Assembly (NCBI RefSeq): GCF_000226095.1
Contig: NC_016474.1
Location: forward strand, 3,534,001 to 3,598,000
DNA from: Thermothelomyces thermophilus ATCC 42464
Lineage: Eukaryota; Ascomycota; Sordariomycetes; Sordariales; Chaetomiaceae
Length of the DNA stretch: 64,000 bases
Reading direction: 5' to 3'
This document shows positions 10,727 to 21,873 of the stretch, piece after piece. The notes under the pieces are model-generated. The model did no database searches. It was not told where the DNA came from and was given only the letters and a program-made list of their open reading frames with translations. Every line of letters begins with the position of its first letter. Position 1 is the stretch's first letter. Both the position numbers and the translations under genes were made by a program.

Positions 10727-12562
10727 ATTTGCCTGAACAAGAGCTGATTGGCTGACAGGGACATCACTATTGCCTAATATGGAGGAGAAAGGGACCAAGT
10801 CGTACCTCTATATAGACAACGAATCAGCAACTCTTTCGCTTTGATCTCAGCAGCAGCTTTGATTGCGGTGTAACTTTAATGCGTACAATCACCAATCTTC
10901 TCGCGGAATGAGGCCCTGTGTTGCATAAGGCACCGAGTTCGGCTTGGGATTTCAAAGGATACGAGGAGGCGAGGATCGGCCGTCACTGACAATAGCGAGA
11001 CCAGAACAATTCTGGGACTGAGATAGACCAAAATGGCTGCTAAACGATGGAAATGGTCCAGAACCAGCTGGACAAGCTTGTATTTCTCCCAACCCATAGT
11101 CCTATCTTGGAAGTCGTACAGGTTCCGGGGCACGGTAGGTACCTAGATACCTACAGTACCACACCAGCCGACATACCCCTAAGGGTCCTGCCCTAATTAC
11201 ATGATGTATCGCTCAAGATCCAGCCCTGCCGCCTTCCCCTCCAAGTTTGCGATTGCCGGCTCGCGTGATATCAATAGTTGCTGCAACAAATGATGTTGTC
11301 GACCACCTTCGTTTGGTGGCAGTAGAAGACGGTGGTCTTGGGTACCTTTTTCCAAGCCATCGCAAAGAGCGATTTCGGATCGGCCGTACGCGGGTCGCTT
11401 GCCATATTGATGGTCCAGGTGTGTTTGTGATTCGCGAACTTATGCTCCGCGACGATGATGTCGCGCCTGCTAGCCAATTATGCCTCCATATAGGGTCCGC
11501 AGACCCTGCAGGCTCCGATCTTGACGACCATTTTGCGATAGTGTAAGGCTTGTGATCGGGGTCGGGATAGTCGCGTTTGCCCGTGGGTAAGGTAAGGTCG
11601 AGTAGAGAAGTAGAAGGCTGTCGGGAGGAGAAGAGCTGTGCGTTGGACGAATGATAACTGCTTGTGTGATGCTGAGGACAGACTGAGAAGGTCGACGACA
11701 TACAGGACAGACTGTCTCCTTATATCCCCAACGACGGTGGGGGAGAAAGATGCGTCGGTGTTGTCGACGTCATAGCAGTCAAAGTGTAGAAATGGGCGGG
11801 GTTGGTCACACTCCACTCCACTGATGGTCTTCCTGTTTCAAAGGTCGATGTCGGCCCCTTTCTTGGGGCGTGGAAGACCACATGGGCACATCTTTGAGGT
11901 GTTGACACGGCGTAGGGCCGGCTTTGCCTTTGGCCTGAGACATTGAGACCGCTGTGCCTGAGGCTAGTTAAGGTGCTATATCCCGGGGGAGAGTTGAGAT
12001 GGATTCTATGTTTGGAAGCTGGAGTTGCTAAGTGGAATTGTAGGCTTGTTTCTAACCTTGAACGGCAGAGGAATGAATGGTGGAGCTATATCAAGCGCAC
12101 AGCTACATGCAAAGAGGACTGACTAAGCGGCCGTCTCGTAGGCAGTCAAAGAGACCTCGGCATCTGTCTTCACTAACTTGGCGCCTCTGCTGGGAAGTTG
12201 AGACCCGCTGGACCGCCGGGTGAGGTAGACGACCTTCAGGTTTGAATCAGCTCTACGGAGTAACTATGTCCGGAGTATAGATCCGGTGTAACAGGTGTGT
12301 GCCTAATTCGTACAGGTACACACCTACTGTGTAGTCGACTGCGCTGAAAAGTGGGCCAGGACTCGGCGTGATAGGATAGGGAGGTAAGGATAATCTGGCA
12401 AAGGATTGCTTGGCCGTCCACCTTTTTGTGGTACATGAAACTTCACCCATCGGCGGGTTTCGTGATTTTACTTCCAAAGTCGACCAGGCAGCTGCCATTG
12501 CTGATGGGTTAATCTACCGGACCAACCCTGAACCCTGCGAGATTATTATTATCATTATCAAT
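10727..12562. other. Gene-poor stretch with a possible decayed small gene
   Basis: I found no intact gene. On the minus strand from about 11534 to 11200 there is a trace of coding structure. An ATG in fair context begins MVVKIGACRVCGPYMEA and stops; downstream in the same frame an open stretch reads LASRRDIIVAEHKFANHKHT and on to about 11271; a different frame ends LEGKAAGLDLERYIM before a stop near 11197. The pieces do not join by a plausible intron, so this may be a decayed gene or chance. A TAGGTACCTA-type palindrome lies at about 11143-11152. Confidence 0.35.
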
Positions 12563-12854
12563 CCTACACCGCTATGCTAAAAGCACGCCGGAGCCTCTCT
12601 AGTTATGTACAAAGGAAACCGTACCTACGGAGTAATAGGCCGGATAAAAACCACTGTCCCTCCTTTTAGCGCCTGATCCGGAGTACTAATACACTACAAA
12701 GCCCTGCGAGATCACGAGACTATTACGCTGTATCATTCAACCCCTCTTCGGAGTCTCTGATGCCCGATTCCGAGGAGGAGGACATGAGGTATGGCACGGT
12801 TTCCTTTGTATATAACTAGAGAGGCTCCGGCGTGCTTTAGCATAGCGGTGTAAG
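12563..12854. mobile_element. MITE-like element with ~60-bp terminal inverted repeats
   Basis: The left arm, 12563-12622, begins CCTACACCGCTATGCTAAAA. It is repeated in inverted orientation at 12796-12854, which ends TTTAGCATAGCGGTGTAAGG. The arms match almost perfectly over about 60 bp and enclose about 170 bp with no coding capacity. A TA dinucleotide lies at the outer edge of both arms, which would fit a TA target duplication as in Tc1/mariner-derived MITEs, but the exact ends are uncertain. Total length is about 292 bp. It is non-autonomous, and no related transposase is in the window except the unrelated-looking fragments at 1-660. Confidence 0.7.
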
Positions 12855-13306
12855 GATCAAAAATAATAGTAATACTAAGGTTTTGGGGTAATTACACTAG
12901 GCGCATTTGAGAAATCCTACGCTAGAGTAAATCGGCAACAGGAAACAATGGAAGACACCAGGAGGCAGCAGCGTCTCTCGTAGTGCATTGAGTTGGATTG
13001 TCTTGAGGCAGAATGTAGGATCCAGGTAACCATTCTTGTTCACGAAATTCTTACAGAAGTACTCCGTACTTGGGTACCTAATGATGCCTCTTCAAAAGGA
13101 ATGAGGAAGGAGCACTGATGGGACTCCGCTAGCACTGCGCTCACCTGGGGGATGTTGAAAAAATGAATCGCTCCCTCCCTCCTTCCTTCACTTCACTAGG
13201 GGACTAGGAGTCGACGTTGGCCAACCCGACCGAGGTCTAATTAAGCGACTTCGTTTCATCCAACCTCCCGTGTCAATGAAACGGTTCCCAGCAGTGGTGG
13301 TCATGG
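12855..13306. other. Intergenic stretch 3' of the FAD gene
   Basis: There is no gene here. It holds one TACTCCGTA motif (about 13060-13069) and a (CTTC)n-like tract near 13175. It probably contains the 3' UTR of the minus-strand oxidoreductase. Confidence 0.55.
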
Positions 13307-15408
13307 TCACGCCGGAACTTCGGCAAGGCTCCTGAACATGCTCCCTGCACCGCGCGCATAAGCAGCCACCAGCCCTTCGTCTTCGTCTTCGTCTTCGTCT
13401 TCGACGCCGCGGGCCGGGGCGCGACCGGAAGCTGAAGCGTGCCGACCGCCACCCTCGCCTCCGTCACGAACGAGATCCTCAACCGCCCACGCGATCCTCT
13501 CCGCCGCGAGCCTCGCACCTCCGAGGTTGGGCGCCGCCGGGCCCAGCCTCAGGGCCGCCAACCTGCCGGCCACGAACAGCGGTACCCCGTCCTTCCACAT
13601 CAGGTCGTCGTTCAGGCACGGAAGGCCCCCTTGCCCTTCGATTGGGTAGCTCTCGAGCATGGTCCTCAGGAACGGCAACGCCTCAAAGTCAGATTCCACC
13701 CCGGTAGCAAAGTAGATCCAGTCCATCGGTGGCAGCTCCTGCTCCTCCACCTCCTCCTCCTCCTGCTCCCTCTCCTTCTCCTCTTCCTCCTCTTCCTCCC
13801 ATTCGGCCGCTTTCCCATTACCACCATCGCCGGTCTCACGATCCAACCGGGGCCCGCCCCGGATCCGGACGCACCAGACCCCGCGGCCCTCCTGCTCGTC
13901 CTCGACCTGGAACCGCGCCCGGACTATCTGGACGCCCTCGAGCAGCCGCAGTCGCCCGGCCTCGGCGTGGCGCCGCAGGATCCGGCGGTATCTCGGCGTG
14001 ATGCTGCCGCCGCCGCGCGCCTCGCGCAGCAGCGCCAGCCGTTCCGCGTCCGAGGCGGCCGTCCAGAACCGCGCCTGCTCACCGTTGCGGAACTTGCCCA
14101 TCCAGTCCAGCCCGACGTCGAACAGGCGCGTGCGGAGCCGGGCCCGCGTCAAATGGTACACCGTCAGCTTCATCGCCGTCCCCGTCCCCGTCCCCGTCCC
14201 CGTCGTCCGCCGGATGGCGAGGTCGGACAGCTGCGCCGACGTCAGGCCGCCCCCGACGACGAGGATGTTGACTTCCCTGCCGGCCGGGATCTTCTGCCGC
14301 AGCTCGTGCGGCAGGGGGAACTCGTCCCCGCCGGCCCGGAGGTGCATCGCATGGCTGACCTGCGGGGGCGGTGGCGGTGGCGCGCCGCCCTCCGCGCCCG
14401 TGCTACAGCCGGTGTCGATACCGGGGATGGCGGGGATGCGCGGCGGGTTGCCCGCTCCGACGGCGAGGATCACGACGCGCGCGTGGCGGACCGGTGGTGC
14501 GGCGTCCCCTTCGGTGCGCACCGTGAAGAGCTTCTCGCCCGCGCCAGACACGCCCGGGACCGGGCCGTACGCGATGTCGAGCACGCGCTCCTTGCGGACC
14601 AGGGAGCCGCGCGCGCCACCCAGGCCGTACCGGTCCACCACGTCGCGGCAGTGGTCGCGGAAGAGCGCCCGGCTCGGGTTGAAGTAGTCGTGTCGCTCCC
14701 GCTCGTTGATGTGGACTCGGGACTCGCCTCTGTTTGCACGTGAATGATGTTTGGGTGGGCAAAGAGTTTTCGGTGAGACGATGCGATCAAAAAAAAAAAA
14801 AAAAAAATATGGGGGTGGGAATGCTCTAGGGGTGACAATCCCACGGCCTTCACGACTTACCTGGCGCCGACGTATCGGCTTCTCGCCCCCATCATCATCC
14901 TCTTCTTCTTCTTCTGGTGCTTGCTGATCTCCCTGCCCACGCAGTTCTTGATCTCCATCAGCTCGCCCTCGCGCCCCTGCATGTACGCCTTGGACAGGAG
15001 GCTGTCGCGGTCGCCCGGGTCGACGTGCCAGAACATGGGGCTGCGCAGATGGTCGATGTCGAAGGCGTCAAAGAGGCGGTTCCACCGGCCCATCCAGTCG
15101 TCGGCGTCGGCGTCGAGCACCACCATGTCGTACTCGTGCGGCTCGGCCCCGGCCCCCGCGGCCCGCGACACCCGCTGGCTCCTGTCGTCCCTCAGCGCCA
15201 TCTTCCTCCCGTGCCGCCTCATCCAGTGGAACCGCCGGTGCTCCTCGTCGGTGAAGAGCGCCGCGGGGTTCCGCTCCCGCAGGCGCGCCGCCACCGCGAG
15301 GCCGCAGGGGCCGGCCCCGACGATGATGATGTCGTGGAGGATGGCCCCGTCGGGACAAGGGACGCCGGGGTCCGTGTCGTCGGCTGTAAGACCCGTGCTT
15401 GCTGACAT
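13307..15408 (-). CDS. FAD/NAD(P)-dependent oxidoreductase (flavin monooxygenase-like)
   Basis: Predicted exons are 15408-14861 and 14729-13307, giving 656 aa. The 130-nt intron has donor GTAAGT, acceptor AACAG and a long T/A run, and the joined frame gives GESRVHINERERHDYFNPS. A first Rossmann FAD-binding motif, IIIVGAGPCGLAVA (GAGPCG at residues 31-36), lies near the N-terminus. A second nucleotide-binding motif, ILVVGGGLTSAQLSD, lies mid-protein and would bind NAD(P)H. An ATG-type motif (IYFATGVESD) follows, as in flavin monooxygenases and ornithine/lysine N-hydroxylases. There is no signal peptide. A Glu-rich insertion (about 23 residues, from 13740-13800) and a Glu-Asp run near the C-terminus are low-complexity expansions. 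No biosynthetic cluster surrounds it, so a siderophore role is not supported. Substrate is unknown. Confidence 0.82.
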
Positions 15409-16447
15409 TCTGCAGTGGCTGACCTCCCGGAACGGAAGAGCGCAGCTTTGAACCTTATATGATCAGGACCAGAAGGACAGGGAGAAGGGAAAAAGCTGTA
15501 AGCCACTCTTTCCTCATCTTTAGTGAGTAGGGGTTCATGATAATGGGCAAGAATGGGCAGTATCTATTAGTATGTCCATTGTTGAGAACCTCTACGGGCA
15601 AGCATGACTGCACAATTGCATGTCTACCTAGATTCCTTACCTTTCGAGCCCTCCCACCGCCCCACAACATCACTCTGTTGTCAGATTCTGTGCTCCGGCG
15701 AGGGGAACGCTGACTTCCCCAGTACGATGAGAACCGTGATAGCTGACACGGCTCGAAGAGACCTCCCCTACCCCCCGCCCCCCTTCCCTCCTTTACCCCC
15801 TGGACCTCCACGTCCCGCCTTGGCTATCAGGGTTCTCAACCGCAATCCCACTCTCGCACACTCGCAAGAACCAGCCGTCTACTGTAGAGAACGCACCCCT
15901 TCCGTTCATCAGCGAGCAAGCGGAGGCGCATGCTAGTTACATCTACATACAGTACAGTACCTGCCTGCCAGCACACCAACGACGCCTCCAAACTACACGA
16001 ACGGCTCAAAAGGGGGAAGTATCTCGTTTGCGAAAATAATCAACCCCGTTTCCGCCTTCAGAGTTGGTAGTGGGTGCAACGCGGTGAATTGGCCGTGGCC
16101 ACCAGAACAGAGTTTGTAATGTTCCACCCCGCTCAGCCGCACCCCAACTACCTAGTCTGCCACGCCGCCCGCCGGCATCTAGCAGGGAGGAGGAGGAGGA
16201 GGACGAGGAGGAGGACGAGGAGTTGCCCATGGGCAGCTCAGCTGCTGGCCACTTTCGGGTCAGGCATTGCCTGCACTTCGAGTGCACGCACACACCACAC
16301 ATACACACTCAGACAGACACACAGACAGACACAAACACAGAGAGAGAAAGAAAGATGCAAAGAGAATTAAAAATGTTGCCACCAAATGTTTCCATTGCCG
16401 ACCAAAAGCACCTACAGTACCCGATCCTACGCCGCTGTCGGACCAAA
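15409..16447. other. Promoter of the oxidoreductase and 3' flank of SAS10
   Basis: No gene is supported. It contains a (GAG)n tract (about 16190-16225) and CA/GA-rich microsatellite sequence (about 16288-16350), the latter probably in the SAS10 3' UTR. Confidence 0.6.
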
Positions 16448-18552
16448 TCACAGCTTGACGCTCTTGACCAGGCTGGTCTTGATACCCGACAGCTCGCCCT
16501 GGTACCCGCCGGGGCCCTCGCCGCCCTTGTAGACGGCCTTGACGCTCCGCAGCTTCTTCTGCTTCTGCTCGTACTTCTTCCTCTTCTTGACGCGCGGGTT
16601 GCGCGCCTCCTTCTTGCGGTGCGGCGTCAGGCCCTTGTTCTTCTGGATCTGGTACGTGATCTGCCGCTTGCCGTCCTCCCCGATCTGCTCCTCCTCCACC
16701 ACGCGCTCGCCCCGCCGCGCCTTGGCCAGCGCCTCGAACCGCGCCGCCTTGTCCTCGCGCTTCTTCTTGGCCTCGTGCGCCACCATGTCGTAGTACTCGT
16801 CCTCCTCGCCCCGCACCTGCTGCGCCACCGCCTCCTCGCCCTCGCTGTCGCTGTCGCCCTCGCCCAGGTCCGCCCCGAACTTGCTGCCCTTCTTGCCCCG
16901 CCGTTCCGCCTCGGCGTTGAGACGGGCTTGGCGATCCTTCTGTGGGAGGTGTGTCAGCGCTCAGGGCCAATCTTCACAAGGGCGAACTGGAAGGAGACAA
17001 GAGAAGAGAAGAGAAGAGAAGAGAATAGAGATGAGAGAGAAAGAAAATCGTCGAGAGAGAGATAAATTGAACTTACCAAGCGCTCGCGGTATGGAATATC
17101 CATGTCGCCGCCCGCATCCCGGCCGGCACCCGCGCGCTTGTTGGCCTTCTGCACGATCTGCGACGTGTAAAACTTGAGGCTCTTCTTGCGGCGGGCCTTG
17201 TCGGCGGCCGTGTGGGCATCCAGCGCCTCCTCCTCGCCAAAGTCGGACCGGTTGTCGTCGTCGGCCGCCTCCCCGGCCGAGGCAGCAGCAGGCGCGCCGG
17301 CGGCCTTGCCGGCCTTCTTGGCGCTCTTGAGCAGCGTCGACAGCTCTGCCAGGGACTGTTCGACCGCCCGGGCCTTCCTCGCCGCCTCGGCCGCCTTCTT
17401 CTTGTTCGCCTTGACCTCGGCCTTGGAGAGCCTCTCCGCTCGCCGCTTTGGCGCTGACGCGCCGTCGATCATCTCGAGATCGGCCTCCTCCTCCTCGGGC
17501 GGCGAGAGCATGCCGTTGGATGGCGGCGCAACGGGCCTTGCCGCCTTGAGATTCTTGACTTTCAGCCAGGCCTCCCGACACTGCACCAGGGTCTCCATGA
17601 CATCGTGTTCCCTGAGCTCCGACGGGTTCATGGTCGCTGCCGACCCGTCGCCGTCGCGCGAAGGGGACGTGAGGATGGCAAAGTAGCTCGCCAGCGCTGC
17701 GATGTAGCACCCTGCAAGCCAGGACTTGATCACCTGTAGGGACTTGGCCGGCTTTCCTTCCGCTTCTTTTTGCAGGGTAGGCAGAAGAGGCTGAAGCTCC
17801 CTGAACTCGTCCACTAGGTAGTCAAATTCGGGATAGCGAGCCTGCAGCAGCTTGTACCGCTCCTCGGGTCCCATGTCGTCGGTCACCTCGACTTCCTTGA
17901 GCACTTCGGTCACGACCTCGTCCTCGTCCTTGTCCTGCTCTTTCGGTGCCAGCCATTCGCTCTCGTCAAAGGCGAAATCGGCCTCCTGCATCTTGGCCAG
18001 CTTCTTGGCCTGGAGGCGCCGTGCCTCTGCCTCTTCTTCCTGCGGCAGCCGGTCAGTGTCTCTCTTCTCTCGCGGCGACCGACCGGAGGGCAAACCTACC
18101 AATGCATCTGCCTCCGTCTCGATGGTATCCGCGTTGTAGTACTCCTTTTTCGAGGAGCCCCACCAGCCCTCATCGCCTTCTTCCTCCTCCCCTTTCCTTT
18201 CCTCCTCGTCGAACAAGTCCTCAGCCACTCCTCCGCCCGCTCTCTTTCCGGTCCCTTTCTTGACAGGCACCCGCTCTTCTTCCTCCGAGCTCTCGTCCGA
18301 CTCCTCCTCCTCCCCGAGAATCTCCTCGTCTGAGGGTTCTAGAAACGCATCTTCCTGTTGTTGCCTCTTGAGGCGCTTGGAGCGCGGCTCTTCGTCCTCG
18401 TCAAAGTCGATGCGGTCCTTCTCGGCCCAGTACTCGTCCTGCGAGTCGGCGACATCCTCGTACGTCCTGATGGTGAGGCGCGCATCCTTGGGGTCGATTT
18501 CGCGGGGTCCGCTGGGCTCCGGGTTGCGGGGGGCTTTTCTTTTCTTGGCCAT
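16448..18552 (-). CDS. sas10: SAS10/UTP3, small-subunit processome protein
   Basis: This is a nucleolar component of the U3 snoRNP/small-subunit processome, needed for 18S rRNA maturation. Predicted exons are 18552-18100, 18039-17077 and 16939-16448, giving 635 aa. The first intron (60 nt; donor GTAGGT, branch CACTGAC, acceptor CCGCAG) is a multiple of three and free of stops; removing it restores the expected ADALEEEAEARRLQ. The second intron has donor GTAAGT and acceptor CCACAG. The N-terminal third is acidic (EEEESDESSEEEE). A Sas10/Utp3/C1D domain lies at about residues 208-277 (LLQARYPEFDYLVDEFREL). The conserved basic Sas10 C-terminal domain is at about 556-635 (ITYQIQKNKGLTPHRKKEAR, then NPRVKKRKKYE). 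The gene is divergent from TSC10 with 464 bp between start codons. Confidence 0.93.
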
Positions 18553-19016
18553 GTTGCCACAAAAGGAGGAATTGGCGGCAGCACGCTGAGCAAATCCAAA
18601 AAACGATTTGGCCGATCGATTATCTGCTACCGACGGCTGAATGCAGTCTCTTGATTGTGTGCTTGTTGTGCTGGCGAAGTGTGGGGTCCCTCGCCGTTTG
18701 TCCGTCCGTAGCAGAATTTCTGATTTTTTTTTTCTTTACCACTTTCTCTGGCGAAGACCGCCCTAGCGACCACCCAACGGGCCAGGTCCGTTCCCGCCAT
18801 GGACCCGCTGGGGTGCAGGGTCCCATACACAGTAGCTCGTGCGTGTGGGGCGGCAGAATCCAATCAAAACCCCTTGCTAGTGCTCCTTCTACACTAGGCC
18901 AGGCAAGCTTTCCCTCCACAAGTTGGAGGAGGCATGTACCGTGGGTAGGAGCGGTACGAAGTACGGATTACTTGCTCGACAACCTAATTTCTCACTGATG
19001 CGGCTCGTCTCACCCC
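18553..19016. promoter_or_regulatory. Bidirectional promoter region SAS10 / TSC10
   Basis: These 464 bp separate the start codons of two divergent housekeeping genes, so both promoters must lie here or overlap it. A GTACGAAGTACGGATTAC stretch sits at about 18955-18972. No TATA box is evident. Confidence 0.6.
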
Positions 19017-20159
19017 ATGGATACTCCGCAACGGCTCGGCATCCCACTGCCAATTGCTACTGGTTCCCTAGGACTTTTTGTCGCCCTCATTGTAGGCATG
19101 CGGTTCTGGGGAAGAAAAAATCACATGCCCGTGGAGGGCCGGGTATGTTTAACTACCTCTTTCGAACTTGCAATTACTCAGACTAGCTTCCCCTTCCCCG
19201 GTCCTAACGCCATTTTGGTTCCCCAGACGGTTCTTATCACCGGCGCCTCTGAGGGCATGGGCCGCAGTGCAGCCATCCAGCTCGCCGCCAAGGGCGCCAA
19301 CGTCATCCTCGTGGCGCGCAACGTGGGCCGGCTTGAGGAAGCGCTCGCTGACGTCAAGGCGGCTGCTTCCTCGCCCTCGACCCAGCGCTTCACCTACATC
19401 TCGGCCGACGTGTCGGAGCCCGATTACGCGTCAGCCGTCATCGCCGAGGCCATCGCGTGGAACGGTGGCCGCAGCCCGGACATCGTCTGGTGCGTCGCCG
19501 GCATGTCGACGCCGCTGCTCTGGACCGACGACGGCGCGCTGGCCGCGGCCCGCCGCAACATGGACGTCAACTACTTCGGCTCGGCCGAGATGTCGCGCGC
19601 CATCCTGCGCGAGTGGCTCGACCCGGCCAACCGCACCGGCCCCGAGGCCGAGCCCAAACACCTCATCTTCACCGCCTCGGTGCTCGCCCTCTTCGCCATC
19701 GTCGGATACGGGCCTTACTCGCCCTCCAAGTGGGCGCTCCGCGGCCTGGCCGAGACCCTGGCCATGGAGCTCAACCTGTACCCGGACAACCCGGTCAAGG
19801 TGCACGTGGTCTATCCGGCCACCATCGTCAGCCCCGGGCTGGAGCGCGAGAACAAGACGAAGCCGGCCATCACGGTCGAGCTCGAGAAGGAAGAGCCGCC
19901 CGAGAGCCCCGACACGGTCGCGCGCAGGGCCATCGCCGGCCTCGAGCGCGGCGAGTTCTTCGTCCCCGTCTCGTTCCTCGGCAACCTGATGCGCTGCGGC
20001 GTCATGGGCGGCTCACCGAGGAACAACTGGGTGGTCGACACGCTGCTGGGCTGGCTCGTGCCCATCATCTACTTCTTCGTCCTGAGGAGCTTGAATGCCC
20101 GGGTGAGGGCATGGGCCAGGAAGCATGGGCATCCGGCAACAACGGCGAAAGCGACGTAA
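19017..20159 (+). CDS. tsc10: 3-ketosphinganine (3-ketodihydrosphingosine) reductase
   Basis: This is an NADPH-dependent short-chain dehydrogenase that reduces 3-ketodihydrosphingosine to dihydrosphingosine, the second step of sphingolipid synthesis, on the cytosolic face of the ER. Exons 19017-19142 and 19227-20159 give 352 aa. The 84-nt intron (GTATGT, branch CCTAAC, acceptor CCCCAG) is stop-free and a multiple of three; its removal joins PVEGR to TVLITGASEGMGRSAA, the typical Rossmann start. Visible features are an N-terminal membrane segment (about residues 10-31), TGASEGMG cofactor motif (47-54), the NxDVNYFG-type segment, and the catalytic YSPSK with Tyr206 and Lys210. A hydrophobic C-terminal segment (VDTLLGWLVPIIYFFVL) matches the membrane tail of Tsc10/KDSR. 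Length matches the family. Confidence 0.94.
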   Translation: MDTPQRLGIPLPIATGSLGLFVALIVGMRFWGRKNHMPVEGRVCLTTSFELAITQTSFPFPGPNAILVPQTVLITGASEGMGRSAAIQLAAKGANVILVARNVGRLEEALADVKAAASSPSTQRFTYISADVSEPDYASAVIAEAIAWNGGRSPDIVWCVAGMSTPLLWTDDGALAAARRNMDVNYFGSAEMSRAILREWLDPANRTGPEAEPKHLIFTASVLALFAIVGYGPYSPSKWALRGLAETLAMELNLYPDNPVKVHVVYPATIVSPGLERENKTKPAITVELEKEEPPESPDTVARRAIAGLERGEFFVPVSFLGNLMRCGVMGGSPRNNWVVDTLLGWLVPIIYFFVLRSLNARVRAWARKHGHPATTAKAT

Positions 20160-20880
20160 AGAGAGCCCCCGGGGCGAGAGGTGTTGTCATATATGATGCT
20201 ATATATATGTATCCCAAGAGTGACGGGTGGCATGGAACGAAAAGAGCAAGGTATCGGTTATGCTAATGCTAATATAATTACTGTATGATTCATCCAACCC
20301 CAACCCCAAACCCAACCTGGGGCTCCCCTTCCAAAATCAAAGATAATTATTGTTTTCTGCCGTAATTGGATCTTTCAAACACCCGGCTTCCAGCCGGCGC
20401 TATCTACACTAGAGGCACGAGAACCATTTCTGTGAAAGGCGCAAACCGCCCGCTAACATCCGAGCTGTCGGCAGCTAATCTTGAGCAGTTTGGATAGGTG
20501 TGATAGGTGTGATGATATGAGTGTCTTGTGATCAAACAAGCCCTCTGGCACGAGCGCTACTTAATATCTCCCCGATCTTGCCTTTTTTTGCAAGTTCGCA
20601 AAAGGCGGCTCTGTTGTGGCAGGCAAGAGCCAAGACAATTTGCACAGACCAGCTGCGGTCTGGTCAAGTGACAGGGCTGTTTCATTGGGTAATCTCGCAC
20701 AAAAATTCTCCGCAGGCGGCAAACACGCCTCCGTCGCGCTCCAGCTCTCTTCAACCTCACGACCCAAAAATACCGGCCTTACAGCTGACGACAGCTGCTC
20801 AACTAACAGCGATCCCTACCGACGCCAGCCATCACGAGCCGCCCCCGGGGACCATCTTGAGATCCCGCCCGGGCACTAGC
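20160..20880. other. 3' flank of TSC10 and 5' leader of the DUF3716 gene
   Basis: No separate gene is seen. The frame of the downstream gene stays open back to about 20521, but I see no in-frame ATG before 20881, so the upstream part is taken as leader. Confidence 0.55.
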
Positions 20881-21840
20881 ATGACATCGTCGGTCATCCG
20901 CTCGCAGCGCGGTCGATCAAATAAGGTGACGAAGCCGGGTCCTCCGCCGCGCGGACGCAACCCGCGCCAGGTGGCCGCACACCTGGCTGCCCACGAAGAT
21001 CACGCCCACAATCACGGCCTGCCCGACGATCTCAAGGCCGATCCGGGCTCCGTCTTTGACGACGTCAGGATGGGTGCCGATGATTACGCCGCTGCCGCCG
21101 CCGCCGCCGCCGTCATGGACACCGACCTAACCGAGGACGCCCACGGCGAGGCAGAGGCCGAAGCCGATATGGACGACGGCAACGCCACCGGCACCGGCCC
21201 GCCCCCCGCCATGCCACACGTCGACCTCACGGCCGCCAACATCCTCGCCAACGGCGGGGCTGGCCCTCCGGCCACCGCCATGTCTCAGCCAGTTCAGGAC
21301 CAGTTGCAGGAGATGCAGCAGAATCTAGCACACGCCCAGCACGCGCATCAACAACATCAACATCCACACCAGCACCAGCACCAGCATCAGCACCAGCATC
21401 AGCATCCACACCAACACCAGCACCAACACCAGCACCAGCCGGCCGCCCAGATGGGCACCCCGCAACAGATGCAGCCCGGCCACCAGCCGATGGAACAGCC
21501 GATGGTCAAGACGACCGAGGAGCTCGCGAGGGATTCCGGGTACGGCGAACTCAACATCGAGAGCGCCCTCGCGAAGCGGTTAGCGAGGGAGCCCGGGCAG
21601 CGCCTCGCCCAGCAGCGCAGGCCGGAACAAGTTTTGAACCTGGCGCGGCGCAGCAACGTCGAGGCTTTGTTTGCCCACATCGCCGGCGAGCCCGCCCGCG
21701 TTCCTTGCAAGAACTGCCACAAGGGCCACGGGCCGTGGACGAGCTGCATCGTTGTCGACGGCCAGATGTGCGGCAGCTGCGCCAATTGCTGGTTCAATGC
21801 TAGCGGTGCCCGCTGCAGCTTTCATGGTACGTCCTCAACC

Positions 21841-21873
<33 letters not shown>

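Noticed and set aside
11197-11534. Small minus-strand gene starting MVVKIGACRVCG
   Set aside because: The pieces lie in different frames with early stops and no plausible intron, and I recognise no family. At most it is a decayed gene.
13439-14743. 434-codon open frame on the plus strand
   Set aside because: It is a mirror frame of the FAD oxidoreductase, with Pro/Arg-rich composition typical of antisense GC-rich DNA.
20521-20880. N-terminal extension of the DUF3716 protein
   Set aside because: The frame is open but contains no ATG; the first ATG is at 20881 and the upstream sequence looks like leader.
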